From positions 1-8,206 of the forward strand of contig JAUPTR010000331.1 of assembly GCA_030917985.1 (NCBI GenBank): DNA of 8,206 nucleotides, written 5' to 3'. Below the pieces are notes generated by a model. The model saw nothing but the letters and a program-made list of their open reading frames with translations. It was not told where the DNA came from and did not search any database. The stretch is from Pseudomonadota bacterium. GTDB taxonomy: Bacteria; Pseudomonadota; Gammaproteobacteria; Burkholderiales; SCOH01. This document shows positions 1-5,146 of this stretch, piece by piece (position 1 is the stretch's first letter; every line of letters starts with the position of its first letter). Position numbers and translations under genes: made by a program.

Positions 1-1
1 C

Positions 2-358
2 TTGCTGGGCGCGGGTGATGGCTGGCAATACGCCTGCGTCTGCCTGTTGTCCGGGCTGGCGCTGGGTGCCGATCTGGCCTTGCCGCCGGCGCTGCTGGCA
101 GATGTGATCCCGCCGCAGCAGCGTGGTGCCACCGGCAGCTATTTCGGCTACTGGAGCCTGCTGGCGAAGCTGTCGCTGGCACTGGCGGCCGGGCTGGCGC
201 TGCCCTTGCTGGCGCTGCTGGATTATCAGCCCGGCGGCAGCAGCGGGCTGGCGGCCTTGTCTTGGGTGTACGCGCTGTTGCCGTGCGGGCTGAAATGCCT
301 GGCGGCCGCGTTGTTGCTGGCATCCCGCCGGCAATTGCAGATCAGGGAGGAAGCATGA
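2..358 (+). CDS. MFS transporter, GPH/MelB-like (C-terminal fragment)
   Basis: This is the last 118 codons of a membrane transporter whose 5' part lies before the window; the TTG at position 2 is only where the open frame enters, not a start. The fragment shows three or so hydrophobic segments (about residues 7-28, 48-74 and 84-106). Between the first two is a short cytoplasmic-type loop with the motif ADVIPPQQRG, like the conserved D-V-x(2-4)-R-x-G loop of sugar:cation symporter (GPH/MelB) type MFS proteins. The substrate cannot be told. The stop overlaps the next gene start in a TGATG arrangement, so the two are translationally coupled. Related transporter genes occur beside DUF3833 and SDR genes in other proteobacteria, which suggests a role in a membrane-lipid or stress-related locus, but that is inference. 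A different inner-membrane protein family is possible, since only the C-terminus is seen. Confidence 0.8.
   Translation: MLGAGDGWQYACVCLLSGLALGADLALPPALLADVIPPQQRGATGSYFGYWSLLAKLSLALAAGLALPLLALLDYQPGGSSGLAALSWVYALLPCGLKCLAAALLLASRRQLQIREEA
344..350 (+). promoter_or_regulatory. Ribosome-binding site of the DUF3833 gene
   Basis: AGGGAGG lies inside the end of the transporter gene. It is 7 bases before the ATG at 358 and 4 bases before the ATG at 355. The spacing favours the ATG at 358, and the overlap with the transporter stop indicates translational coupling. Confidence 0.7.
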
Positions 359-885
359 TGTGGCGACTGTGGGTGGTATGGCTGGGGGTGTTGCTGTCCG
401 GCTGCGCTGGCGTTGAAGTCAGTCATTATGCGGCGCAGCAGCCGGCGTTGCAGCTGGAGCAATACTTCAACGGCCGGGTCGAAGCCTGGGGCATGTTCCA
501 GAAACGTAACGGCGAGGTGGTGAAGCGGTTTCAGGTGCAGATCGATGCCAGTTGGCAGGGCGAGCGCGGCATCCTCGATGAATCCTTCGTTTACAGCGAT
601 GGCAGCAAGCAGCGCCGGGTGTGGCAGCTCACGCGGGTGGCTCAAGGGCGATATGTCGGCCGTGCCGATGATGTCGAAGGCGATGCGGTAGGCGAAGTCA
701 GCGGCAACGCTCTGCGCTGGCGTTATGTGCTGCGGTTGCCGGTGGATGGCGTGGAATACCGGGTCGATTTCGACGACTGGATGTACCTGATCGACCGCGA
801 AACCATGGTCAACCGCTCGGTGATGAGCAAGTTTGGCGTTGAACTGGGGCAGGTAACGCTGTTTTTCCGCAGGCGGCCGGCATGA
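358..885 (+). CDS. DUF3833 family lipoprotein
   Basis: A 175-residue predicted outer-membrane lipoprotein of the DUF3833 family, whose biochemical function is not known. The N-terminus is a lipoprotein signal peptide with lipobox L-S-G-C, the lipidated cysteine being residue 16. There is no Asp after it, so outer-membrane sorting is expected. The mature part has features I associate with DUF3833: YFNGRVEAWGMFQ (about 36-48), SWQGERGILDESFVYSDG (about 65-82), QRRVW, GNALRWRY, a VDFDDWMYL stretch (about 136-144) and NRSVMSKFG. The start at 358 is chosen for ribosome-binding-site spacing; the ATG at 355 adds one residue. The last four bases overlap the next gene (ATGA). Full length for the family, with no sign of damage. 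The operon context with an SDR, an NTF2-like protein and a B12-type MerR regulator suggests a membrane-lipid or photo-stress role, which is inferred. Confidence 0.88.
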   Translation: MWRLWVVWLGVLLSGCAGVEVSHYAAQQPALQLEQYFNGRVEAWGMFQKRNGEVVKRFQVQIDASWQGERGILDESFVYSDGSKQRRVWQLTRVAQGRYVGRADDVEGDAVGEVSGNALRWRYVLRLPVDGVEYRVDFDDWMYLIDRETMVNRSVMSKFGVELGQVTLFFRRRPA

Positions 886-1655
886 GCATGAATCGCCCGA
901 TCAGCTCCTGGCAAGGCCGCCGCGTGTGGCTGGTGGGCGCCTCGTCCGGCATCGGTGCCGCCTGCGCGCAATTGCTGGCGCAACAGGGTGCACGGGTCGC
1001 CGTATCGGCGCGGCGCGCAGAGGCGTTGGCGCAACTCGGCCTGCCGGACGGCAGCCTGATGTTGCCGATGGATGCGCTGCGTGCCGAACAATGGCAACAG
1101 TCGCTGGGCCGGGTAGTTGCTGCCTGGGGCGGGATTGATCTGGTGCTGATCTGCCATGCCGATTACCAGCCGACCCGCGCCTGGGAGCTGCAGCGCGAGG
1201 TCGCTCAACGCATGGTCGATATCAATCTTGGCAGTGTTTACACGGGGCTGGCCACGGTGCTGCCACAATTGCTGGCGCAGCAGTGCGGCGGCATTGGCAT
1301 GATTGCCAGCGTGGCCGGCTATTTTGGCATGCCGAATGCGCTGACCTACGCACCGATGAAAGCCGCGCTGATCAATCTTGCGGAAAACCTGTATCTGGAT
1401 CTGGCGCCACGCGGGCTGGGGGTCTATCTGATCTGCCCCGGTTTTGTCGATACCCGCCTCACCCGCAGCAACCCTTTTTCCATGCCGGCGCTGCAGACGC
1501 CCGCGCAGGCGGCGCAGGCCATTCTGCATGGCCTGCAGTGCGGCAAGTTTGAGATTCATTTCCCCAAACGTTTTACCTGGCTGATGCAGTTGCTCCGCCT
1601 GCTGCCGTTTTCCTGGCGTAGCTATCTGCTGCAGAGGAGGGTCAATCATGCATGA
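882..1655 (+). CDS. Short-chain dehydrogenase/reductase (SDR)
   Basis: A 257-residue classical SDR, an NAD(P)-dependent oxidoreductase with a Rossmann fold. Visible elements in order: the glycine-rich nucleotide-binding motif GASSGIG (19-25); an arginine pair at the end of the second strand (SARR, 42-45) that would suit NADP; MDA at 63-65, where the cofactor-binding D often sits; the catalytic tetrad Asn115, Ser143 (IASVAG), Tyr156 and Lys160 (YAPMK); and the PG motif (186-187). The usual NNAG stretch is replaced by CHAD (91-94). The C-terminal 30 residues are basic and rich in Leu/Trp/Phe, perhaps an amphipathic membrane-associated helix. The gene starts at an ATGA overlap with the lipoprotein gene; a second in-frame ATG at 888 is an alternative. 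It overlaps the next gene by 8 bases. Substrate unknown. A lipid or carbonyl compound is plausible from the neighbours. Confidence 0.93.
   Translation: MSMNRPISSWQGRRVWLVGASSGIGAACAQLLAQQGARVAVSARRAEALAQLGLPDGSLMLPMDALRAEQWQQSLGRVVAAWGGIDLVLICHADYQPTRAWELQREVAQRMVDINLGSVYTGLATVLPQLLAQQCGGIGMIASVAGYFGMPNALTYAPMKAALINLAENLYLDLAPRGLGVYLICPGFVDTRLTRSNPFSMPALQTPAQAAQAILHGLQCGKFEIHFPKRFTWLMQLLRLLPFSWRSYLLQRRVNHA
1634..1640 (+). promoter_or_regulatory. Ribosome-binding site of the NTF2-like gene
   Basis: GAGGAGG sits inside the end of the SDR gene, 7 bases before the ATG at 1648. It fixes that start and shows that the small downstream gene is read independently of, but coupled to, SDR translation. 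Confidence 0.75.
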
Positions 1656-2064
1656 GCACAGCCTGCAGCCGCTTCTGGGCTGGTATGCCCGGCTGACACC
1701 CGCATCACTGGCAGAGATCGACAATTTTTATGCCGCTGATGCGCATTTTCGGGATCCGTTTAACGATGTGTGCGGTGTGGCGTCAATCCGGGCGATTTTT
1801 GAGCACATGTTTACCGTGACCCAGGCGCCGCGTTTTGTTTTTGTCGAACAGTTGCAGCAGGGAAATCAGGCGTTTGTTACCTGGCGTTTCGATTGTGTGA
1901 TTAAGCGGCGTTTGTGGCAGATCGAAGGCAGTACCTATCTGGTTTTTGGCGTCGATGGCCGGGTGGTGGAGCATCGTGATTACTGGGATGCAGCGGAGCA
2001 GCTTTACGAAAAGCTGCCGCTGATTGGCGGTGTCTTGCGCCTGCTGAAACGTTCAATGCGATAA
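1648..2064 (+). CDS. NTF2/SnoaL-like family protein
   Basis: A 138-residue protein with the features of the NTF2-like (SnoaL) alpha/beta-cone fold: N-terminal helices (WYARLTPASLAEIDNFYA), the loop HFRDPFNDVCG (about 32-42), then alternating beta strands ending in VDGRVVEHRDYWD (about 104-116). The HFRDPF and HRDYWD stretches are typical of small SnoaL-like proteins encoded next to SDR and MerR genes in proteobacterial photolyase/Cfa-type clusters. Members of this fold act as isomerases, cyclases or binding proteins, and the reaction here cannot be told. No signal peptide, so cytoplasmic. The C-terminus is basic (LRLLKRSMR). The gene overlaps the SDR stop by 8 bases and is followed after 28 bases by the MerR gene, so it belongs to the same operon. 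Confidence 0.85.
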   Translation: MHEHSLQPLLGWYARLTPASLAEIDNFYAADAHFRDPFNDVCGVASIRAIFEHMFTVTQAPRFVFVEQLQQGNQAFVTWRFDCVIKRRLWQIEGSTYLVFGVDGRVVEHRDYWDAAEQLYEKLPLIGGVLRLLKRSMR

Positions 2065-2077
2065 TCCCGGCACAAAA

Positions 2078-2084
2078 AAGGTGG
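2078..2084 (+). promoter_or_regulatory. Ribosome-binding site of the MerR gene
   Basis: AAGGTGG follows a run of six A residues and lies 8 bases before the ATG at 2093. A GTG at 2081 would lie within the site itself, so the ATG is the better start. Confidence 0.65.
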
Positions 2085-2092
2085 TATCCAAC

Positions 2093-2980
2093 ATGAATCC
2101 GCACTATCCGATTGCAGCCGTAGAGCGCGAAACCGGCATTCCCAAGGACTTGCTGCGCCAGTGGGAGCGGCGTTACCAGTTTCCCTTGCCTGCGCGCGAC
2201 GACAAGGGCGACAGGCTTTACTCGCAGCAGGAGCTCGACAAGCTGCGCCTGATCCGCCTGCTGATGGAGCGCGGCAAACGGCCCGGCAAGCTGATGGCGC
2301 TGGATTCAGCCGAGCTGCAACAGATGCTGGATAGCCATGCCGGTGACGATGCGGCTGAACTCGGGCAGTTGTTGCCCTTGCTGCGTCAGCGCAATCTGCA
2401 CGCGATTCGGTGCTGGCTGCTGCAGCGTCTTGCCAGTCAGGGCTTGCGCCAGTTTGTCTGCCACACCGTTACACAGGCCAATTTCGACATCGGCCAGGCC
2501 TGGGAGCGAGGTGAACTGGCGGTGCACGAGGAGCATCTTTATACCGAGCAAATCCAGAGCCTGTTACGGCAGGCGATCCATGACATGTATGCCGACCCGC
2601 GGCCGCCACGGGTGATGTTGACTACCGTACCGGGTGAGCAACACGGTCTGGGGTGCCTGATGGTGGAGGCAGTGTTGCGGCTGGATGGCTGCGATGTAAT
2701 TCCGTTTGGCACCGAGATGCCGTTTCAGGAGATCATTGAGGCGGCCAACAGTCATCAGGTCGACGTCGTCGGCCTGAGTTTCAGTGCAGCCTTTCCCGCT
2801 ACCGATGCGGTTGTCGCGCTGGCGGGCTTGCGGCAGATGCTGCCGGCGCATATTGCCATCTGGGCAGGAGGCGCAGCCCTGTGCGGACGGCCTGAGGTGG
2901 CAGAAGACGTTCTGCTGACATTGTCTCTGGATGAAGTATGTGCTGCGGCGGCGGCGTGGCGAGCGCAACAGGAGCGCTGA
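2093..2980 (+). CDS. MerR-family regulator with cobalamin-binding domain (CarH/LitR-like)
   Basis: A 295-residue regulator. Residues 5-70 form a MerR-type winged helix-turn-helix (YPIAAVERETGI, LLRQWERRYQFP, then the R-LYS wing). Residues about 85-165 match the helical cap of B12-dependent photoreceptors and contain the Wx9EH motif (Trp137, Glu147, His148). Residues about 172-285 form a Rossmann-like B12-binding domain with ExHxxG (Glu182, His184, Gly187), His184 being the expected lower axial ligand. It continues with GLSFSAAF (227-234) and WAGGAA (257-262). In CarH/LitR proteins adenosylcobalamin drives DNA binding in the dark, and light releases repression. The residue after Trp137 is Glu, whereas I recall a His (His132) there in Thermus CarH. 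The gene is last in the visible operon and may regulate it; no operator was recognised. A LOV-partnered, B12-free LitR type is less likely because both motifs are kept. Confidence 0.9.
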   Translation: MNPHYPIAAVERETGIPKDLLRQWERRYQFPLPARDDKGDRLYSQQELDKLRLIRLLMERGKRPGKLMALDSAELQQMLDSHAGDDAAELGQLLPLLRQRNLHAIRCWLLQRLASQGLRQFVCHTVTQANFDIGQAWERGELAVHEEHLYTEQIQSLLRQAIHDMYADPRPPRVMLTTVPGEQHGLGCLMVEAVLRLDGCDVIPFGTEMPFQEIIEAANSHQVDVVGLSFSAAFPATDAVVALAGLRQMLPAHIAIWAGGAALCGRPEVAEDVLLTLSLDEVCAAAAAWRAQQER

Positions 2981-2991
2981 TATCGCTGCTG

Positions 2992-3154
2992 GCAGCCTGT
3001 CGGACTTGAGCGATCGTAGTGAGCCGGGTAGGAAAACGAGGGCAGATTTGTCCGTTTTCGAGGCGCATAGTGGGCCTATGCAAGGAGAAAACGGGTAAAT
3101 ATGGGCCGTTTCTCCCACTGGCGCAGCAGATCAGTCTCAAGTCCGACAGGCTGC
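2992..3154. mobile_element. MITE-like palindromic element with 19-bp terminal inverted repeats
   Basis: The ends GCAGCCTGTCGGACTTGAG (2992-3010) and its exact reverse complement (3136-3154) bound a 163-bp segment. The inside is also imperfectly self-complementary: the GGAAAACGAGGGCAGATTTG region near 3031-3050 and the CCGTTTTC near 3052-3059 have counterparts around 3085-3116. The centre is a perfect small hairpin, GCATAG (3065-3070) and CTATGC (3076-3081) around a 5-base loop. The whole segment could fold as one long stem. It encodes no transposase, so it fits a non-autonomous element (MITE-like) or a large intergenic repeat. No convincing target-site duplication is seen; the flanks CTGG and CTAG match at three of four bases. 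It lies between convergent genes and could act as a two-way terminator, although there is no T-run. Confidence 0.7.
3065..3081. repeat. Central hairpin of the palindromic element
   Basis: GCATAG and CTATGC form a perfect 6-bp stem with the 5-base loop TGGGC. It marks the symmetry centre of the longer palindrome. Confidence 0.6.
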
Positions 3155-3215
3155 TAGGCCCGGCTTGTTCTCTTCGTGTAAGACGCATCGCAACAGGTGA
3201 TGTCTGCGTGGGCCG

Positions 3216-3812
3216 TCAGCGAATTTTCACTGCTGTGCCGGGCTCGACAAAATGCACCAGCGCGCCGATCTGTTCGTTGGTCAGCGCCACGCAGCCGCGT
3301 GTCCAGTTGGTTTGTTGATGTACCAGCAGGCTGCTGTGGCCCAAGCCGTGGATGCCGATATTGCCGCCCAGCGGGGTGCTGATCGGCGGTGGTTTGCCAG
3401 CCAGTTGCGCCTGTGCGATAGATGCACGGTCGCGTGGCTTGAACTTGCCCTTGTCCAGCGCCTGATCGGCATGCTGCAGTGTCGGGTAGTTGAGCGCGAT
3501 AAAAATGCCGTAACGCGAGTTGTTGAAAATCGCCGTGACCTTATAGTCACCCCTGGGCGTAGTGTTGTCGCCACGCCAGTGCAGGTCTGACACCCCACCA
3601 CGGCCAATCGAGATATTGTCGAAGCGGGCGACGATTTCATCGTTGGCATCACGTACAATCACCTGTTGTTGCCGGGTATCGACTTCCAGCCAGGTATCTT
3701 GCTGGGCCCATGCGCCCGGCGCGCCCGAACATGCCGCTATCGATAGAAGCAGGCGGGCGACCCAACCACAATGGATATGGTGTTTATGCAAGTGCGTATT
3801 CCAGTTATTCAA
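3216..3812 (-). CDS. L,D-transpeptidase family protein (YkuD), short form
   Basis: A 198-residue exported YkuD-domain protein. L,D-transpeptidases make 3-3 cross-links in peptidoglycan or attach proteins to it, using a catalytic cysteine in the periplasm. The N-terminus is a signal peptide with hydrophobic core ARLLLSIAAC and a probable cleavage site after AWA (residue 36). The catalytic motif is GNIGIHGLG (His155) followed by NWTRGCVALTN (Cys174), with Arg in place of the common His in HGC, which also occurs in the superfamily. TPRGDY (85-90) and the RYGIFIALNYP strand are also typical. There is no in-frame ATG near the start. TTG at 3812 and TTG at 3791 are the options, both with weak ribosome-binding sites, and a stop lies just upstream in frame. 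The gene is divergent from the next L,D-transpeptidase gene with overlapping 5' ends. Family is certain; exact start is not. Confidence 0.88.
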   Translation of the reverse strand: MNNWNTHLHKHHIHCGWVARLLLSIAACSGAPGAWAQQDTWLEVDTRQQQVIVRDANDEIVARFDNISIGRGGVSDLHWRGDNTTPRGDYKVTAIFNNSRYGIFIALNYPTLQHADQALDKGKFKPRDRASIAQAQLAGKPPPISTPLGGNIGIHGLGHSSLLVHQQTNWTRGCVALTNEQIGALVHFVEPGTAVKIR

Positions 3813-4895
3813 TGCCTGATGTTGTCACTGCTGGCGTGCAGTGGCGTGGCGGCTGCCAGTACCTTTCCTCTGCCCGACGATGGCTCGACCATTGTCGGCG
3901 AAATTCGCGTGGTCACGCCGACTCCGGATAATACGCTGCTGGATATTGCGCGTCATTTTGATGTCGGTTACGACGAAATTACCAACGCCAATCCTGGTAT
4001 GTCGGTGTGGACCCCTGGCCAGGGCGCACAGGTGGTGGTGCCCACCCGTTACATCCTGCCACCCAAGCCGTGGAAGGGGATTATCGTCAACATCTCGCAG
4101 CGACGGATGTACTACTTCCCGCCAGCCAGAAAAGGCCAGCGTGCCGAGGTGGTGACTTATCCTATCGGTATCGCCCGCGAAGGCTGGTCAACCCCGCTGG
4201 GTGAAACCAAGTTGATTGCCAAATACAAAGACCCCGCCTGGTTTGTGCCAAAAAGCATCCGCGAGGAACATCGCCAGGAATCCGGCGAAGAGCTGCCGGA
4301 ATACTTTCCGCCCGGCCCGGACAATCCGATGGGCATGCTGGCGTTAAAAACCGGCTTCCCTTCGATTTTTATCCACGCAACCAATCGGCCGTGGGGTATC
4401 GGCCTGCGCGTAAGCCACGGCTGCCTGCATCTGTATCCGGAAGATGCGGCAGAGATTTTTCCGAATATCCCGGTTGGCACACCCATCCGCTTTATCGATG
4501 AGCCGTTTGTGGTCGGCGTTGAAAAGAATCGCTGGTATGTCGCCAGCTATCAGCCGGTGACGGAATACCCGGTACTGCTGAGCAATTTCACTCGATTAAT
4601 GGCCGCGCTGATGCCGGCCCTGAATCAGACACAAAACCTGCGCCCCAGCGAGCGGGTGGATTTTGACTGGGATCGCCTGCGCTGGCTGGCAGAAAACTGG
4701 GTGTCGCTACCTCATCCCGTCCAGCTCGGCATGCCGCCAGTGGCCGACACCATTGCCGCTTTGCCGGTGGAGCGTTACGAATACGAGCCTTATGGCGTGG
4801 ATGCGAATACCGCGGCTTTGCCGGAATACGAGCCGGGCAAACTGCCATCACGCGGCGTGCCTGAACCAGCCACAAATTCGCCCGAAGTTAAATGA
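3786..4895 (+). CDS. L,D-transpeptidase with N-terminal LysM-like segment (ErfK/YbiS type)
   Basis: About 369 residues from the ATG at 3786; in-frame ATGs at 3771 and 3777 would add 5 or 3 residues. Numbering below is from 3786. A signal peptide (QVRIPVIQCLMLSLLACSGVAAAS) precedes the mature protein, with likely cleavage after AAA. LLAC is a poor lipobox, so lipidation is possible but not favoured. A LysM-like peptidoglycan-binding stretch follows (about 44-88: TLLDIARHFDVGYDEITNAN), then the YkuD catalytic domain (about 97-236) with FIHATN (His197) and RVSHGCLHLYPED (Cys213). PIGIAREGWSTPLG and PDNPMGMLAL match the ErfK/YbiS/YcfS group, whose enzymes link peptidoglycan stems or attach a lipoprotein to them. 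About 130 residues follow the catalytic domain, longer than in the E. coli enzymes as I recall them, ending in a Pro/Glu/Tyr-rich tail. The start at 3786 gives the most compact signal peptide. Confidence 0.9.
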   Translation: MQVRIPVIQCLMLSLLACSGVAAASTFPLPDDGSTIVGEIRVVTPTPDNTLLDIARHFDVGYDEITNANPGMSVWTPGQGAQVVVPTRYILPPKPWKGIIVNISQRRMYYFPPARKGQRAEVVTYPIGIAREGWSTPLGETKLIAKYKDPAWFVPKSIREEHRQESGEELPEYFPPGPDNPMGMLALKTGFPSIFIHATNRPWGIGLRVSHGCLHLYPEDAAEIFPNIPVGTPIRFIDEPFVVGVEKNRWYVASYQPVTEYPVLLSNFTRLMAALMPALNQTQNLRPSERVDFDWDRLRWLAENWVSLPHPVQLGMPPVADTIAALPVERYEYEPYGVDANTAALPEYEPGKLPSRGVPEPATNSPEVK

Positions 4896-5113
4896 ATGCC
4901 GGCCAGAAAAATTTTCGACTCTGCATTAGCAAAAGCTGGTAAAGCAAAAAAATCAGCTATAAAGGGAACTGACAGTAGTAATTCTGCTCAAACCTGGGCT
5001 TTTTGAAATCGAATTAAGAATATGCACCGCGAATTTGAGGCACGGCTCTAGATTGCTTGCGTGGCCTAACGCGGGATGATAATTTACACGTCATTTTTTC
5101 GGACAGGATGTGA
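4896..5113 (+). other. AT-rich intergenic leader of fimV
   Basis: About 218 bases between the L,D-transpeptidase stop and the fimV ribosome-binding site region are visibly richer in A and T than the surrounding genes. No convincing gene, RNA or terminator hairpin is seen. A-runs occur near 4911-4915 and 4946-4952. The fimV promoter should be here. Confidence 0.5.
5053..5083 (+). promoter_or_regulatory. Possible sigma70 promoter of fimV
   Basis: GATAAT at 5078-5083 matches five of six bases of a -10 box. Upstream are TTGCTT (5053-5058) and TTGCGT (5057-5062), which give spacings of 19 and 15 bases, neither ideal. It lies about 30 bases before the best fimV ATG. This is a weak prediction. Confidence 0.3.
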
Positions 5114-5116
5114 ATG
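5105..5116 (+). promoter_or_regulatory. Best fimV ribosome-binding site and ATG, followed by in-frame stop
   Basis: AGGA at 5105-5108 is spaced 5 bases from the ATG at 5114. This ATG is in the frame of fimV, but the reading is M-V-R-I-R-stop, with TAA at 5129-5131. The frame then continues directly as KIKACVLACALLG into fimV. The five codons supply the positive charges expected at a signal-peptide N-terminus, so this is probably the ancestral start. The alternative site, AAGG at 5138-5141, is 5 bases before GTG 5147. Confidence 0.55.
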
Positions 5117-5146
5117 GTGCGGATAAGATAAAAAATCAAGGCATGT

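Noticed and set aside
723..1724. Long minus-strand open frame opposite the SDR gene
   Set aside because: It lies over a convincing SDR with intact catalytic motifs. The translated protein is rich in Arg, Gln and His with no recognisable domain, as expected for a GC-rich antisense shadow.
2564..3118. Minus-strand open frame over the MerR C-terminus and the repeat
   Set aside because: It overlaps a well-supported B12-binding domain and ends in the repeat; no domain or ribosome-binding site is seen.
2992..3154. CRISPR array or rho-independent terminator as an explanation of the repeat
   Set aside because: There are only two inverted copies and no regular direct repeats or spacers, and there is no T-run after the stem.
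3019..3318. Small plus-strand open frame starting inside the palindromic element
   Set aside because: It starts in the repeat and runs into the 3' end of the opposing L,D-transpeptidase gene. Its first half is just the repeat translated.
4958..4963. TATAAA as a -10 box in the fimV leader
   Set aside because: No acceptable -35 box lies 15-19 bases upstream, and it is about 150 bases from the start codon.
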